Numbered from the stretch's first letter, positions 9,446 to 16,548 are shown. The stretch is 41,314 nt of DNA from Nanobdellota archaeon (GCA_028867075.1 JAGWGZ010000006.1:1-41314); one strand, 5' to 3'. Made by a program: numbers and translations. Notes: generated by a model not told the origin, from the sequence alone.

Positions 9446-9700
9446 TCAACTCTTGTAAATATTCTTTCTATGCCCTATTTCTATAACAATAATTACCATC
9501 TTATCTTGTTTAATATCGATTATAACCCTATATTCTCCAACTCTCAATCTATAATAAAAAGTGCCCTGAAGCCTTTTTACATCAAAAGAAAAAGGGCGAA
9601 ATTTAATCCTCTCAAGTGCATTAAGGACTCTTTCCTGGATAGATTTGCCTAATTTTCTCAATTGATATTCAGCTTTTGGATTAAAAAGTATAGAATACAT
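9446..9700 (-). CDS. RelE/ParE-family toxin
   Basis: The 84-residue protein starts MYSILFNPKAEYQLRKLGKS and contains LQGTFYYRLRVGEYRVIID, the conserved core of the RelE/ParE superfamily (the YRLRVGEYRVIY-type strand pair with basic residues). Members are mRNA interferases or gyrase poisons; which of the two applies cannot be decided here. Its start codon overlaps the last base of the antitoxin stop codon by 1 nt, the usual arrangement for a translationally coupled toxin-antitoxin pair. Confidence 0.85.
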   Translation of the reverse strand: MYSILFNPKAEYQLRKLGKSIQERVLNALERIKFRPFSFDVKRLQGTFYYRLRVGEYRVIIDIKQDKMVIIVIEIGHRKNIYKS

Positions 9701-9924
9701 TAATACCCCAATTCTTCTTTTACCTTATCAAAGGTCTTGAGAGCTAATTTTCCATTTCTCAGGCCTTCTTCATAATCAATCAGGCTTTTTCTTGTCTCTT
9801 CCGAGAGTTCCATCCGGTCTTCTATCAAGTCCCAGATAATATCTTCATAGCTCTCTTTGCTGTGCATCTTCATCTTCTGAAGTTTGCTTAAAAGCTCTTT
9901 GCTTACTTGTATAGTTGTGTCCAT
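9700..9924 (-). CDS. Antitoxin partner of the RelE/ParE-type toxin
   Basis: The 74-residue protein begins MDTTIQVSKELLSKLQKM, the short beta strand followed by helix typical of ribbon-helix-helix or related archaeal antitoxins, then an acidic helical tail (EDRMELSEETRKSLIDYEEG) suited to wrapping the toxin. It lies directly upstream of and overlaps the toxin by 1 nt. Such antitoxins usually repress their own promoter; the AT-rich stretch at 9925-9960 is the likely site. Confidence 0.75.
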   Translation of the reverse strand: MDTTIQVSKELLSKLQKMKMHSKESYEDIIWDLIEDRMELSEETRKSLIDYEEGLRNGKLALKTFDKVKEELGY

Positions 9925-9971
9925 ATCAACTATATAACTTTCTATGATATATAAATCTTATCTCTTCTATA

Positions 9972-11099
9972 CTAGCTATAACCTGGATGCAAAACGCAGC
10001 CCTGCTGCGCATTCCATATCTGGTATAAATTCCCGTTTGAAATGTTCGCTCCTGTTTGCGTGTTAAGGGATGCGAAGGCCATTGTGCTTGGAGGCGGTTC
10101 ATTGTAAACTAAAGCAACCTGAAAACAACCGGGTTCGTTGCTACTTGGAAATCTTACATAATTTCCCTGAAGAGTCGCCTGAAGCTGGATATCATTATAA
10201 GGAAGAGCGACGCTGTCAAAGAACAAAGCTGAATTTTGTGCAGGCCAGACTGAATTTATTGTCCCATTATTCAGAATCGTGTAATTTTCGCACTTGTAAT
10301 TGCTGTTGCAAAATGCGATTGAAGTATTGCATCCCAAAGGAGGGGCATCGCAGCTAAAAGTCCCGCCGCAATTGTTTGAGGGAGTACCGCATTCATAACC
10401 AAGCTGCGTGCAATTTGCAGTGGTATAACAATTGACTCCGCCCGGAGGGTTGCTTCCTGAACAGAAAAAGGTGCATCCACTGTCTGAATAGCAATTCCCA
10501 TCGCCATTTGAAAATCCGGTTCCTGTACCTCCGCATAATGAAAGATCGCATGAAGAGTTCGCAACACATGTTCCTGTGCCCCGGGTTCCGCCAGTTCCAC
10601 CTGTTCCTCCCGAAGAGCCGGAAACAAAACTGTATGTATCTGTTATTCCGCCAATTTGTTCTGAACCGCTTGACATGAATATAGGGGCAACAGAGACTGT
10701 CTGCACAGAAGAGATGCTTATTTGCGTCGGCACAAGAATGAAAGTTGCGCCCTGGTAAACATCAAGATTTGAATTTTCTTTTATTGTCTCATAAGTTTTT
10801 CCGTCATAAAGGACAAAATTTATTCCAGTAAGGTTTCCTGCACCCGCCTGCCTCTGAACTGTGACTGAAATGTTGTTCGCATTAATTTGCGCACCCTGGA
10901 TTTTCAGATTGAGTGTGATTCCGCCAAGCGTAATTCCCTGGCTTGCAGATGAAGTCAGGCTCCGAACAACAACCCAAACCACAGCTATAAGCGCAATAGT
11001 TAAGAGAACAAGAAGAAGTGTGGCGATTATTGAAGATATTCCTCTGCGATTCTTAAAAAAAGAATGAACATTCTGAATTTTTCTATCCTTAGACACCAT
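9972..11099 (-). CDS. Pilin/archaellin-like surface protein with cysteine-rich C-terminal domain
   Basis: The 375-residue protein has a class III signal peptide: basic KNRRG ending at residue 20, then a long hydrophobic helix (ISSIIATLLLVLLTIALIAV, 21-40). Prepilin peptidase would be expected to cut after G20. The mature N-terminal helix is followed by a beta domain to about 165, a Gly-Thr linker, and a cysteine-rich region (about 177-270, with repeated NSSC, GxxC, NCxQLGYECG-type motifs) probably held by disulfides. It should be assembled into or anchored near the envelope by type IV pilus-like machinery, which is not in this window. It lies upstream of the toxin-antitoxin pair in the same orientation. 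Confidence 0.7.
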   Translation of the reverse strand: MVSKDRKIQNVHSFFKNRRGISSIIATLLLVLLTIALIAVVWVVVRSLTSSASQGITLGGITLNLKIQGAQINANNISVTVQRQAGAGNLTGINFVLYDGKTYETIKENSNLDVYQGATFILVPTQISISSVQTVSVAPIFMSSGSEQIGGITDTYSFVSGSSGGTGGTGGTRGTGTCVANSSCDLSLCGGTGTGFSNGDGNCYSDSGCTFFCSGSNPPGGVNCYTTANCTQLGYECGTPSNNCGGTFSCDAPPLGCNTSIAFCNSNYKCENYTILNNGTINSVWPAQNSALFFDSVALPYNDIQLQATLQGNYVRFPSSNEPGCFQVALVYNEPPPSTMAFASLNTQTGANISNGNLYQIWNAQQGCVLHPGYS

Positions 11100-11140
11100 T
11101 TTCCTCTTTTTCAGCGAATACGATAATCAGTAATAAAACC

Positions 11141-11148
11141 TTTATAAA
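11141..11148 (+). promoter_or_regulatory. TATA box positioned for the 5' echo of tRNA-Ile
   Basis: TTTATAAA at 11141-11148 would place transcription start near 11172, which is where the partial 5' copy of tRNA-Ile begins (11173), not at the full tRNA (11245). No comparable AT-rich box is present 20-35 bp before 11245. The same AT-rich patch could also serve the divergent pilin-like gene. Confidence 0.5.
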
Positions 11149-11172
11149 TAATGCTTTCCGAGTAGTGATTAT

Positions 11173-11185
11173 GAGCCTGTAGCTC
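11173..11185 (+). repeat. 5' echo of tRNA-Ile (13 nt)
   Basis: GAGCCTGTAGCTC is identical to the first 13 nt of the tRNA-Ile gene that starts at 11245, 72 bp downstream. The identity covers the 5' acceptor strand, positions 8-9 and the 5' D-stem strand and then stops. The intervening DNA holds two possible stem-loops (TGAGA...TCTCA at about 11187-11212; CCGC-ACA-GCGG at about 11214-11224). Confidence 0.8.
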
Positions 11186-11244
11186 TATGAGAAACCCGAA
11201 GGGAGAATCTCATCCGCACAGCGGAGAGCGAAGGCAAATATAAC

Positions 11245-11359
11245 GAGCCTGTAGCTCAGCCTGGCTAGAGCACTGCTCTGATACATGAAAGGATTTCATG
11301 TGCTAAATCCGGTGGATTCAGGAAGGCAGGGGTCCGAGGTTCAAATCCTCGCAGGCTCA
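11245..11359 (+). tRNA. tRNA-Ile(GAT), intron at 37/38
   Basis: The acceptor strands GAGCCTG (11245-11251) and CAGGCTC (11352-11358) pair fully, with discriminator A at 11359 and no encoded CCA. The D-stem is GCTC/GAGC, the anticodon stem CTGCT/GGCAG, the loop CTGATA before the intron gives anticodon GAT, and the T-arm is CGAGG-TTCAAAT-CCTCG. A 40-nt intron at 11284-11323 follows position 37, the canonical archaeal site for the splicing endonuclease. The spliced length is 75 nt. It lies upstream of disA in the same orientation. Confidence 0.93.
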
Positions 11360-11439
11360 TCAATTGTATCGCCTGTTTTCATTGGGCAATAGCGATAAGA
11401 ATATATAAACAAAAAGCGGGCTAAAAATTAGGGGTTGAA

Positions 11440-12513
11440 ATGGAACAGCGTGTAAAGGAGATACAAAAAAAGATTACTGAAAAGAACGAAAACAGTGCGA
11501 CAGAGGAGGAATTTCTTTCTATATTGAAATGGATTGTGCCCGGAACAAATTTCCGCGCGGCGATTGACAGCGCGCTTAAGGTGGGAAAAGGGGCGCTAAT
11601 TGTCATTGACAATGGAAATGCATTTGGGATATTTGAGGGCGGATTTAGGATAAACACGAATTTCACGCCGCAAAAACTGACGGAATTAACGAAGATGGAC
11701 GGTGCGATTATCCTGAGCAAAGACCTGAAAAAAATAAGTTATGCAAATGTGCTCCTGACTCCTGACAGCAGGATAAAAACGAATGAGACGGGGACAAGGC
11801 ACAAGGCAGCAGAAAGGACGGCAAAACAGGCTGGCACACTTGCAGTCGCAATCTCCGAGAGAAGAAGCGACATAACGATATACTACAAAGACATAAGATA
11901 TCCTCTGATTCCGACAGATGAGTTATTAAGAAAAACAAATGAGCATCTGCAGCTTCTTGAGAAGCAAAGAGATTTGTTTGATAATTACATGGAAAAACTT
12001 CTGAAAATGGATTTGAAAAATTACTTCAACCTCAGCCAGGCGATAGTCGTTATACAAAAAGGAAAATTAATCCAGAAGATTGCGTCTGATTTGAAAAGAT
12101 ATTCAATAGAACTTGGAAAAGAAGGAACACTGTTAAGGATAAGGCTGAAAGAGATCCTGTCTGGAATTGACAAAGACACGGATTTTATAATAAGGGACTA
12201 TGCAAAACTGGATTTGGATCAGACAAAGGTTATCATAAATGCTCTCAATTACGAGGAAATCCTGGACGAGAATGTAATCTGCCAGATTCTTGGATATGAA
12301 AACCCCAATGTCAACGATTCAATACCCGGCTGGCACATACTCATGAAAACATCCCTTTCAGATTCAGAGATAGACTCTGTGATAAGGAAAGGAGAAACCT
12401 GGAAAAAGATTGCGACTTCTGACGAGGGATTTTTCTCCGACGTAATCGGTGAGGAAAAATCAAAGACCCTGAAAGAAGACATAAGGAAGATGAAGATGAG
12501 CTTTAACGCCTGA
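11440..12513 (+). CDS. disA: DisA-type diadenylate cyclase (c-di-AMP synthase)
   Basis: The 357-residue length equals bacterial DisA. The N-terminal DAC domain (about 1-145) has the DGA motif at 87-89 (KMDGAIILS) and the nucleotide-binding motif at 120-122 in ETGTRHKAAERTAKQAG, read here as RHK where the family usually has RHR. It makes cyclic di-AMP from two ATP. A helical linker (about 150-285) and a C-terminal helix-hairpin-helix-like DNA-binding region (about 290-357; GYENPNVNDSIPGWHILMK) follow, as in the DNA-scanning octamer. It therefore probably couples DNA structure to c-di-AMP level. No c-di-AMP receptor or phosphodiesterase is recognisable in the window. A TATA-like TATATAAA lies at 11402-11409, and AGGGGTTG just before the ATG may act as a weak ribosome binding site. 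Confidence 0.88.
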   Translation: MEQRVKEIQKKITEKNENSATEEEFLSILKWIVPGTNFRAAIDSALKVGKGALIVIDNGNAFGIFEGGFRINTNFTPQKLTELTKMDGAIILSKDLKKISYANVLLTPDSRIKTNETGTRHKAAERTAKQAGTLAVAISERRSDITIYYKDIRYPLIPTDELLRKTNEHLQLLEKQRDLFDNYMEKLLKMDLKNYFNLSQAIVVIQKGKLIQKIASDLKRYSIELGKEGTLLRIRLKEILSGIDKDTDFIIRDYAKLDLDQTKVIINALNYEEILDENVICQILGYENPNVNDSIPGWHILMKTSLSDSEIDSVIRKGETWKKIATSDEGFFSDVIGEEKSKTLKEDIRKMKMSFNA

Positions 12514-12515
12514 GC

Positions 12516-13163
12516 TCAAAGAGCATTCATCTCTATTGTAAGTTTGCCGTTTAAGAGTTTATATCTGCTTATGGGCATGTTTATCGGAATTGATTTCGAA
12601 TATGCCTTTTTATCTGAAAGAGCCTTCAGCTCGATTCCCTTATCAAGATTCAAAATCGAAATATCTCTGATAGATTTGACTCCGGGAAGTTCAACTTCAT
12701 AAAGCAGTTTGTTTGCAAGCCTCCTTATGCTGGTCTTGGGCTCTTCCCTTGGAAGAGTTGAGAATTTTTTCATCTTGTCCGGAGAAAAATCAGAAGAAAA
12801 TGTTTTTGCCTTTTTCTTTTTGGGGTTTAGATTCGGCGTGAGATTTTGCCCCATGTTTATCATGGGCGGATTTCCCGCAAATGTGGAGATTGTTATGTTT
12901 ATGTTCCCTTTTCTCTCCTCGGGTTTGCTGTCCTTCCTGTTTTGATCATTGAACTGCTTCTCAAGATTCCTGATAAGGGAATTAAAAATCATCCCGAATC
13001 CTGCCTGTCGCGGCATTTCATTTATCCTTTCAAAAGAATCATCCTTCCCGAGCATTCCGAAATCTTCTTCCTTGCTTCCGAGAGGGTTTCCGCAATAGGG
13101 GCAGAAGCTGTATTTAGGTTTTAGACTGGCTCCGCATCGCCCGCAATTCTTCCTGCTGAACAT
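12516..13163 (-). CDS. Zinc-ribbon protein with C-terminal Hsp20/CS-like domain
   Basis: The 215-residue protein starts with a zinc ribbon (C7, C10, C21, C24: CGRC...CPYC), followed by a disordered charged linker. From about residue 145 it has a segment resembling an alpha-crystallin/CS fold (LLYEVELPGVKSIRDISI ... IELKA ... YSKSIPINMPI ... LNGKLTIEM), which matches the strand order of small heat-shock proteins, including the closing LxNGxLxI-type strand. A chaperone or adaptor role is inferred. It lies 44 bp downstream of the MFS gene on the same strand and is convergent with disA with a 2-bp gap. Confidence 0.65.
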   Translation of the reverse strand: MFSRKNCGRCGASLKPKYSFCPYCGNPLGSKEEDFGMLGKDDSFERINEMPRQAGFGMIFNSLIRNLEKQFNDQNRKDSKPEERKGNINITISTFAGNPPMINMGQNLTPNLNPKKKKAKTFSSDFSPDKMKKFSTLPREEPKTSIRRLANKLLYEVELPGVKSIRDISILNLDKGIELKALSDKKAYSKSIPINMPISRYKLLNGKLTIEMNAL

Positions 13164-13207
13164 TTTTGGAAAAAGCTGATGTAATTTAAAAATTTTATGT
13201 CATTCAA

Positions 13208-14596
13208 TTATCTTTTAAGATATTTGTTAATAGAAAGAATTTCGTGCACTTCCCCGATGAATGCCGGCTTGAACTGCCGTATGATAAGGTTTTTTATTCC
13301 GCCGCGTCTTCTTTTGAAATCGCGGACTTCCCTTATCATGGGCATGAAAACTATTGTTGTGATTATCATAAGTCCGCCGCTGAGTATGAATATAGCGAGG
13401 ATCGGGGAGATAAAACTAATTGAAAGGAATTTTATAAGGAAAGCGCCGAACGAAGCGCCAAGGAAAATCCCTATCCCGGTGAGCATGTTGAAATAAGAAA
13501 TTGCCAGCCCTCTCTTATCCGGTCGAACATTGTCATATACAAAATTATTGGAAGCAAGGTTGAAGCCTGCCGAAGAGATTCCGCTGATCAGTGTTGGCAC
13601 AAGGATAAGATAAACCGGCGATGGCGAGAATATCCACAGGACAGGAACGATTGAAATCAGGAATCCACTTATGTAAAGCACTGCATAATTCCCGTATCTG
13701 TCCGCAATTCTTCCCCATATTTCCATAACAAGCAATGAGAAAACAATCCCTGCCACAGTTATTAACATGTAAGTGAGATAGCTAAAATTCAGGTCGCGGA
13801 GCATGTAAATCACGAAAAGAGGGGAGGAAATTGAGGCGGCAAAGTTCAATGCCGCATTGAAAAATGAAAATCTTCCGAAATTTGTTTTCCTAGCCCTGAT
13901 GAGAAAATCGGAAAAGGAAAAATAATCTCCTTTTTGAAATTCAAGCTTAGGTTCGTATTGTTTGTGATAAAACTTCCATGAGATTACTCTGGAAATAAGT
14001 GCCAGCAGGAACAACACAATAAAACCCCCCATAATCAGATCTATTTTCTTGAAATAATCAAGGATAAAAGAAGATACAAGAGCAAGAACAACTGAAACAA
14101 AGCCCGTCAGAAGATTTCTCTTTGAAAACCATCTCCCTCTGTATCTCTCGTCAACTATATCCCCTGTCCACGAAAACCACGCCGGAGTTCCGAGATTTGA
14201 GAAGATTACATAGAATGCAAAAAAGAAGAGAAAGATAATCGGCAATGCGCTCTGAATTATGCTTGTCCAGTACAGGACTGCAATTGTGACGAAAGGGATC
14301 CAGAATAAAAGTTCAACCAGAACTGCGCGGAGCACAATCTTCTTCCTCGCCGATTTCTCAATCAGCCTTGAACCAAACATCTGGCTCAGCGGCCCGAGTA
14401 TTCCGGAAACAGAAGTCAAAAGCGCGACAAGGGAATTGCTTGCATTAATTGCAATGGCAAAAGGAGAAAGGTAATAATCTCCAAATGAGCTTTTTGCTGA
14501 AGCGAACATCCCTGCTTTAATGCTGTTTATTCGCGATTTGTACTTCAGCTCTTTTGTTCTGCTATCGGAACTTTTCACATCTTTTTCTCCAACCAT
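13208..14596 (-). CDS. Major facilitator superfamily transporter
   Basis: The 462-residue protein has about 12 hydrophobic segments, a basic N-terminus and a typical mid-protein cytoplasmic loop (about 205-235). The segment FSWTGDIVDERYRGRWFSKRN near residue 150 resembles the conserved loop 4-5 motif of MFS proteins, and DNVRPDKRGLAISYFNM repeats that pattern in the second half. The substrate cannot be assigned. A TATA box at about 14618-14625 sits 26 bp before the start codon, so the message is probably leaderless. It is followed by the zinc-ribbon/Hsp20-like gene. Confidence 0.85.
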   Translation of the reverse strand: MVGEKDVKSSDSRTKELKYKSRINSIKAGMFASAKSSFGDYYLSPFAIAINASNSLVALLTSVSGILGPLSQMFGSRLIEKSARKKIVLRAVLVELLFWIPFVTIAVLYWTSIIQSALPIIFLFFFAFYVIFSNLGTPAWFSWTGDIVDERYRGRWFSKRNLLTGFVSVVLALVSSFILDYFKKIDLIMGGFIVLFLLALISRVISWKFYHKQYEPKLEFQKGDYFSFSDFLIRARKTNFGRFSFFNAALNFAASISSPLFVIYMLRDLNFSYLTYMLITVAGIVFSLLVMEIWGRIADRYGNYAVLYISGFLISIVPVLWIFSPSPVYLILVPTLISGISSAGFNLASNNFVYDNVRPDKRGLAISYFNMLTGIGIFLGASFGAFLIKFLSISFISPILAIFILSGGLMIITTIVFMPMIREVRDFKRRRGGIKNLIIRQFKPAFIGEVHEILSINKYLKR

Positions 14597-14765
14597 TTCA
14601 AAAGTAAAGCCTAAGAGTTTTATAAATTTGTCTCGCTTCGCTCGGAAGAATAAAAGTTAATGTGAGAACAATCCTAATAAAACTAGAACGCGTCGAACAA
14701 AATTTATCGGGTTCTGTTTCATTAATAATTCTCAATCATGAGCGAACGAAATGAGATGCCTGTTT

Positions 14766-14781
14766 GGGCGGGTGGGCGGGG
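14766..14781 (+). other. Canonical G-quadruplex motif
   Basis: GGG-C-GGG-T-GGG-C-GGGG: four G-runs with single-base loops, the arrangement that forms the most stable parallel quadruplexes. It lies between the 3' ends of the tRNA-Gln transcript and the promoter of the MFS gene, in otherwise AT-rich DNA. Confidence 0.7.
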
Positions 14782-14796
14782 AGGTAAATATTTTCA

Positions 14797-14818
14797 ATAG
14801 CCTTGCCAGGATTCGAAC
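14797..14818 (-). repeat. 3' echo of tRNA-Gln (22 nt)
   Basis: Positions 14797-14818 are identical to 14864-14885. On the minus strand this copies the T-loop, the 3' T-stem strand, the complete 3' acceptor strand and the discriminator of tRNA-Gln. It lies 67 bp from the original, downstream of the gene in transcription direction. The T-stem 5' strand is absent, so it cannot fold as tRNA. Confidence 0.85.
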
Positions 14819-14864
14819 TGAAAACCACCTGCGGGTTTTCTATCCTGCAACCATCGAATCCACA

Positions 14865-15009
14865 TAGCCTTGCCAGGATTCGAACCTGGGTCACAGACTC
14901 TCTCCACAGAACACAGAGATGCGGAACCATCCCGGAATCAATCCGGAGGTGCGGAACCGTTTGGGTTCTGGCCAGAGGCCTGTATACTTGACCGCTGTAC
15001 TACAAGGCT
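14865..15009 (-). tRNA. tRNA-Gln(CTG), intron at 37/38
   Basis: On the minus strand the acceptor AGCCTTG (15009-15003) pairs with CAAGGCT (14872-14866), with discriminator A. The D-stem is GTAC/GTAT, the anticodon stem CAGGC/GTCTG, the loop CTCTGG before the intron gives anticodon CTG, and the T-arm is CCAGG-TTCGAAT-CCTGG. The intron is 72 nt (14900-14971). The intron contains one full and one partial copy of the dispersed hairpin repeat. A TATA-like TTTTTATACC is centred near 15037, 27 bp before the 5' end. The spliced length is 73 nt. Confidence 0.92.
14900..14971 (-). other. tRNA-Gln intron carrying dispersed repeat copies
   Basis: The 72-nt intron holds CAGAACC-CAAAC-GGTTCCGCACCTCC (14945-14971 region) and a second partial copy, GGTTCCGCATCTCTG, at 14915-14928. 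Thus the intron body is built largely from the repeat found at several intergenic sites in this window. Confidence 0.75.
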
Positions 15010-15061
15010 ATGTAAACTTTAGAGATAAATGGTATAAAAAGGTTTCATCGAGAAAAATTTT

Positions 15062-16408
15062 TTAGATCCCAAACATATTTCTAAAGAAATTAATGATTTG
15101 CTGCAGAAAGTTTGGTGTGACACATTCTGAATTTGCGCATAAATTAGATGCGCATTCAAAATTGTTGTCGCATATACCGCTATTTATCTGCATCGTAAGA
15201 GTATTGTTAATATTGCAATAATTCGTTCCTATACGATAGCCATAAGGAAGACACTTAGCCTTATATAAACATCCTGAAGGACAGATGAGAGTATTATTTG
15301 CAATAAGGGGTGAAGTTATTGTTTGATTTCCAGAATAATTTGCAAGAGAATTTGCATTTGATGATGCAGGAACTGTCTGGTTTGTTAAATTCTCTGATGT
15401 ATTGCCCGAAGCAGAAACTGTATTTGACTGGTTCAATGGCAGATTATTATTTGAAGAAGAACTAATACAAGCGCCGTCGCTGCACCCATAAGGGCATGAA
15501 TAAGTTTGTATTGACCAGATATAGCTATTATTTGTACAATAATATTCAGCCAAGGTGACGTTATTTGAGCAGGAATCCCATCCGGAAAAGGTAGCGGTCT
15601 GAATAAGTCCTTTTACATAAATATTTCCTCCATTGGACTTACTACAGGAATAAGTTGGTGTTGTTGTATTTGTTGGATTATTGGAAGAGATAGATGAGTT
15701 TAATATTCCGACAATCTGTGCCCATGAGTTTACTGAGGCACCGGTCGGACCTCCGTAAGATACATTATAAACCGTTCCATTGAGAACTAAATAGGTGTGA
15801 CCAGATGAAGAAGGAGTTCCGGTTTTGTAAGTTAAACCGGTTAATACATTTTGATACATTACATAATCATTTGTATATGATGTTGAATCAACCCAAACAT
15901 TTGTAAGTTGTAAAAGTAGAGAAAGATTTGTAGAAAGGATATATCCATTCAGACTCGTATTAGAGTATAAAGAGTCCATAACACTTATGTTACCAACAGT
16001 ACTCCCGACAATCTGTGCCCATGAGTTTACTGAGGCACCGGTCGGACCTCCGTAAGATACATTATAAACCGTTCCATTGAGAACTAAATAGGTGTGACCA
16101 GATGAAGTTCCGAATCTTGTATATGTTGAACCAGTTATGGGGTTAGTATACATCACATAATCATTAGTATAAAGAGAGGGATCAATATAGACACCAGACA
16201 ATTGTAATAGGGTATTATTAACAAGAGTATAATAATTAAGAGAAGTATTTCCGTTAGTCGTCGGATTTGAGATCACATATCCGGTTGCCCTAGAATGATA
16301 GATAAAAAATGTTAGAAATACAAGAGCCAATAATACTATAAAAATGCCGATAATTATCAAAATCTTAGATTTAAATTCTGATTTATTACTCTCTCTTTTA
16401 ACAACCAT
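15062..16408 (-). CDS. Membrane-anchored extracellular protein with duplicated domain
   Basis: The 448-residue protein has one N-terminal membrane segment (about 15-38) and an extracellular remainder rich in Asn, Ser and Thr with many NxS/T sites. Two copies of a domain of about 99 residues (about 55-150 and 155-250) share VYIDPSLYTNDYVMY-like and SSGHTYLVLNGTVYNVSY motifs; part of the copy is identical at DNA level over 103 bp. A cysteine-rich C-terminal part follows, including a CDNNFECASNLCANSEC-type knot shared with other DPANN surface proteins. It ends in an amphipathic or hydrophobic tail (FLQQIINFFRNMFGI). Function unknown; a cell-surface role is inferred. Confidence 0.65.
   Translation of the reverse strand: MVVKRESNKSEFKSKILIIIGIFIVLLALVFLTFFIYHSRATGYVISNPTTNGNTSLNYYTLVNNTLLQLSGVYIDPSLYTNDYVMYTNPITGSTYTRFGTSSGHTYLVLNGTVYNVSYGGPTGASVNSWAQIVGSTVGNISVMDSLYSNTSLNGYILSTNLSLLLQLTNVWVDSTSYTNDYVMYQNVLTGLTYKTGTPSSSGHTYLVLNGTVYNVSYGGPTGASVNSWAQIVGILNSSISSNNPTNTTTPTYSCSKSNGGNIYVKGLIQTATFSGWDSCSNNVTLAEYYCTNNSYIWSIQTYSCPYGCSDGACISSSSNNNLPLNQSNTVSASGNTSENLTNQTVPASSNANSLANYSGNQTITSPLIANNTLICPSGCLYKAKCLPYGYRIGTNYCNINNTLTMQINSGICDNNFECASNLCANSECVTPNFLQQIINFFRNMFGI
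15708..15810. repeat. 103-bp exact direct repeat, copy 1
   Basis: Identical base for base to 16005-16107; the offset is 297 bp (99 codons), so the reading frame is preserved. It lies inside the secreted protein gene and encodes the SSGHTYLVLNGTVYNVSY part of each domain. Confidence 0.95.
16005..16107. repeat. 103-bp exact direct repeat, copy 2
   Basis: Second copy of the repeat at 15708-15810. Absence of even synonymous differences over 103 bp, while the flanking parts of the two domains have diverged, points to recent gene conversion or duplication. Confidence 0.95.
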
Positions 16409-16548
16409 AACTAATTATTAGAAAGAAGTTTTATTTAAAAATATTTGTATAACGTCGCTCATCGCTTAATTCGAGATTAATCTATTATTAATAAAAAAGG
16501 GGTGATAACTTTTTCGAGGGCGCATGGTAGGGCTGATCGGGGAGAAAA

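Larger units (their letters stand above)
14597..14864. other. Intergenic region with G-quadruplex motif and 3' echo of tRNA-Gln
   Basis: No gene is seen here. The region contains the MFS promoter at its left end, a perfect G-quadruplex motif (14766-14781), a 22-nt copy of the tRNA-Gln 3' end (14797-14818) and a hairpin GAAAACC-ACCTGCG-GGTTTTC at about 14820-14840. Confidence 0.6.

Noticed and set aside
11173-11185. Separate split-tRNA half gene
   Set aside because: Known split tRNAs break in the anticodon or other loops and have pairing arms; this copy stops after 13 nt, inside the D-arm, and the full tRNA is complete beside it.
14797-14818. Second tRNA-Gln gene
   Set aside because: Only T-loop to 3' end is present; the upstream sequence cannot form acceptor, D or anticodon arms with it.
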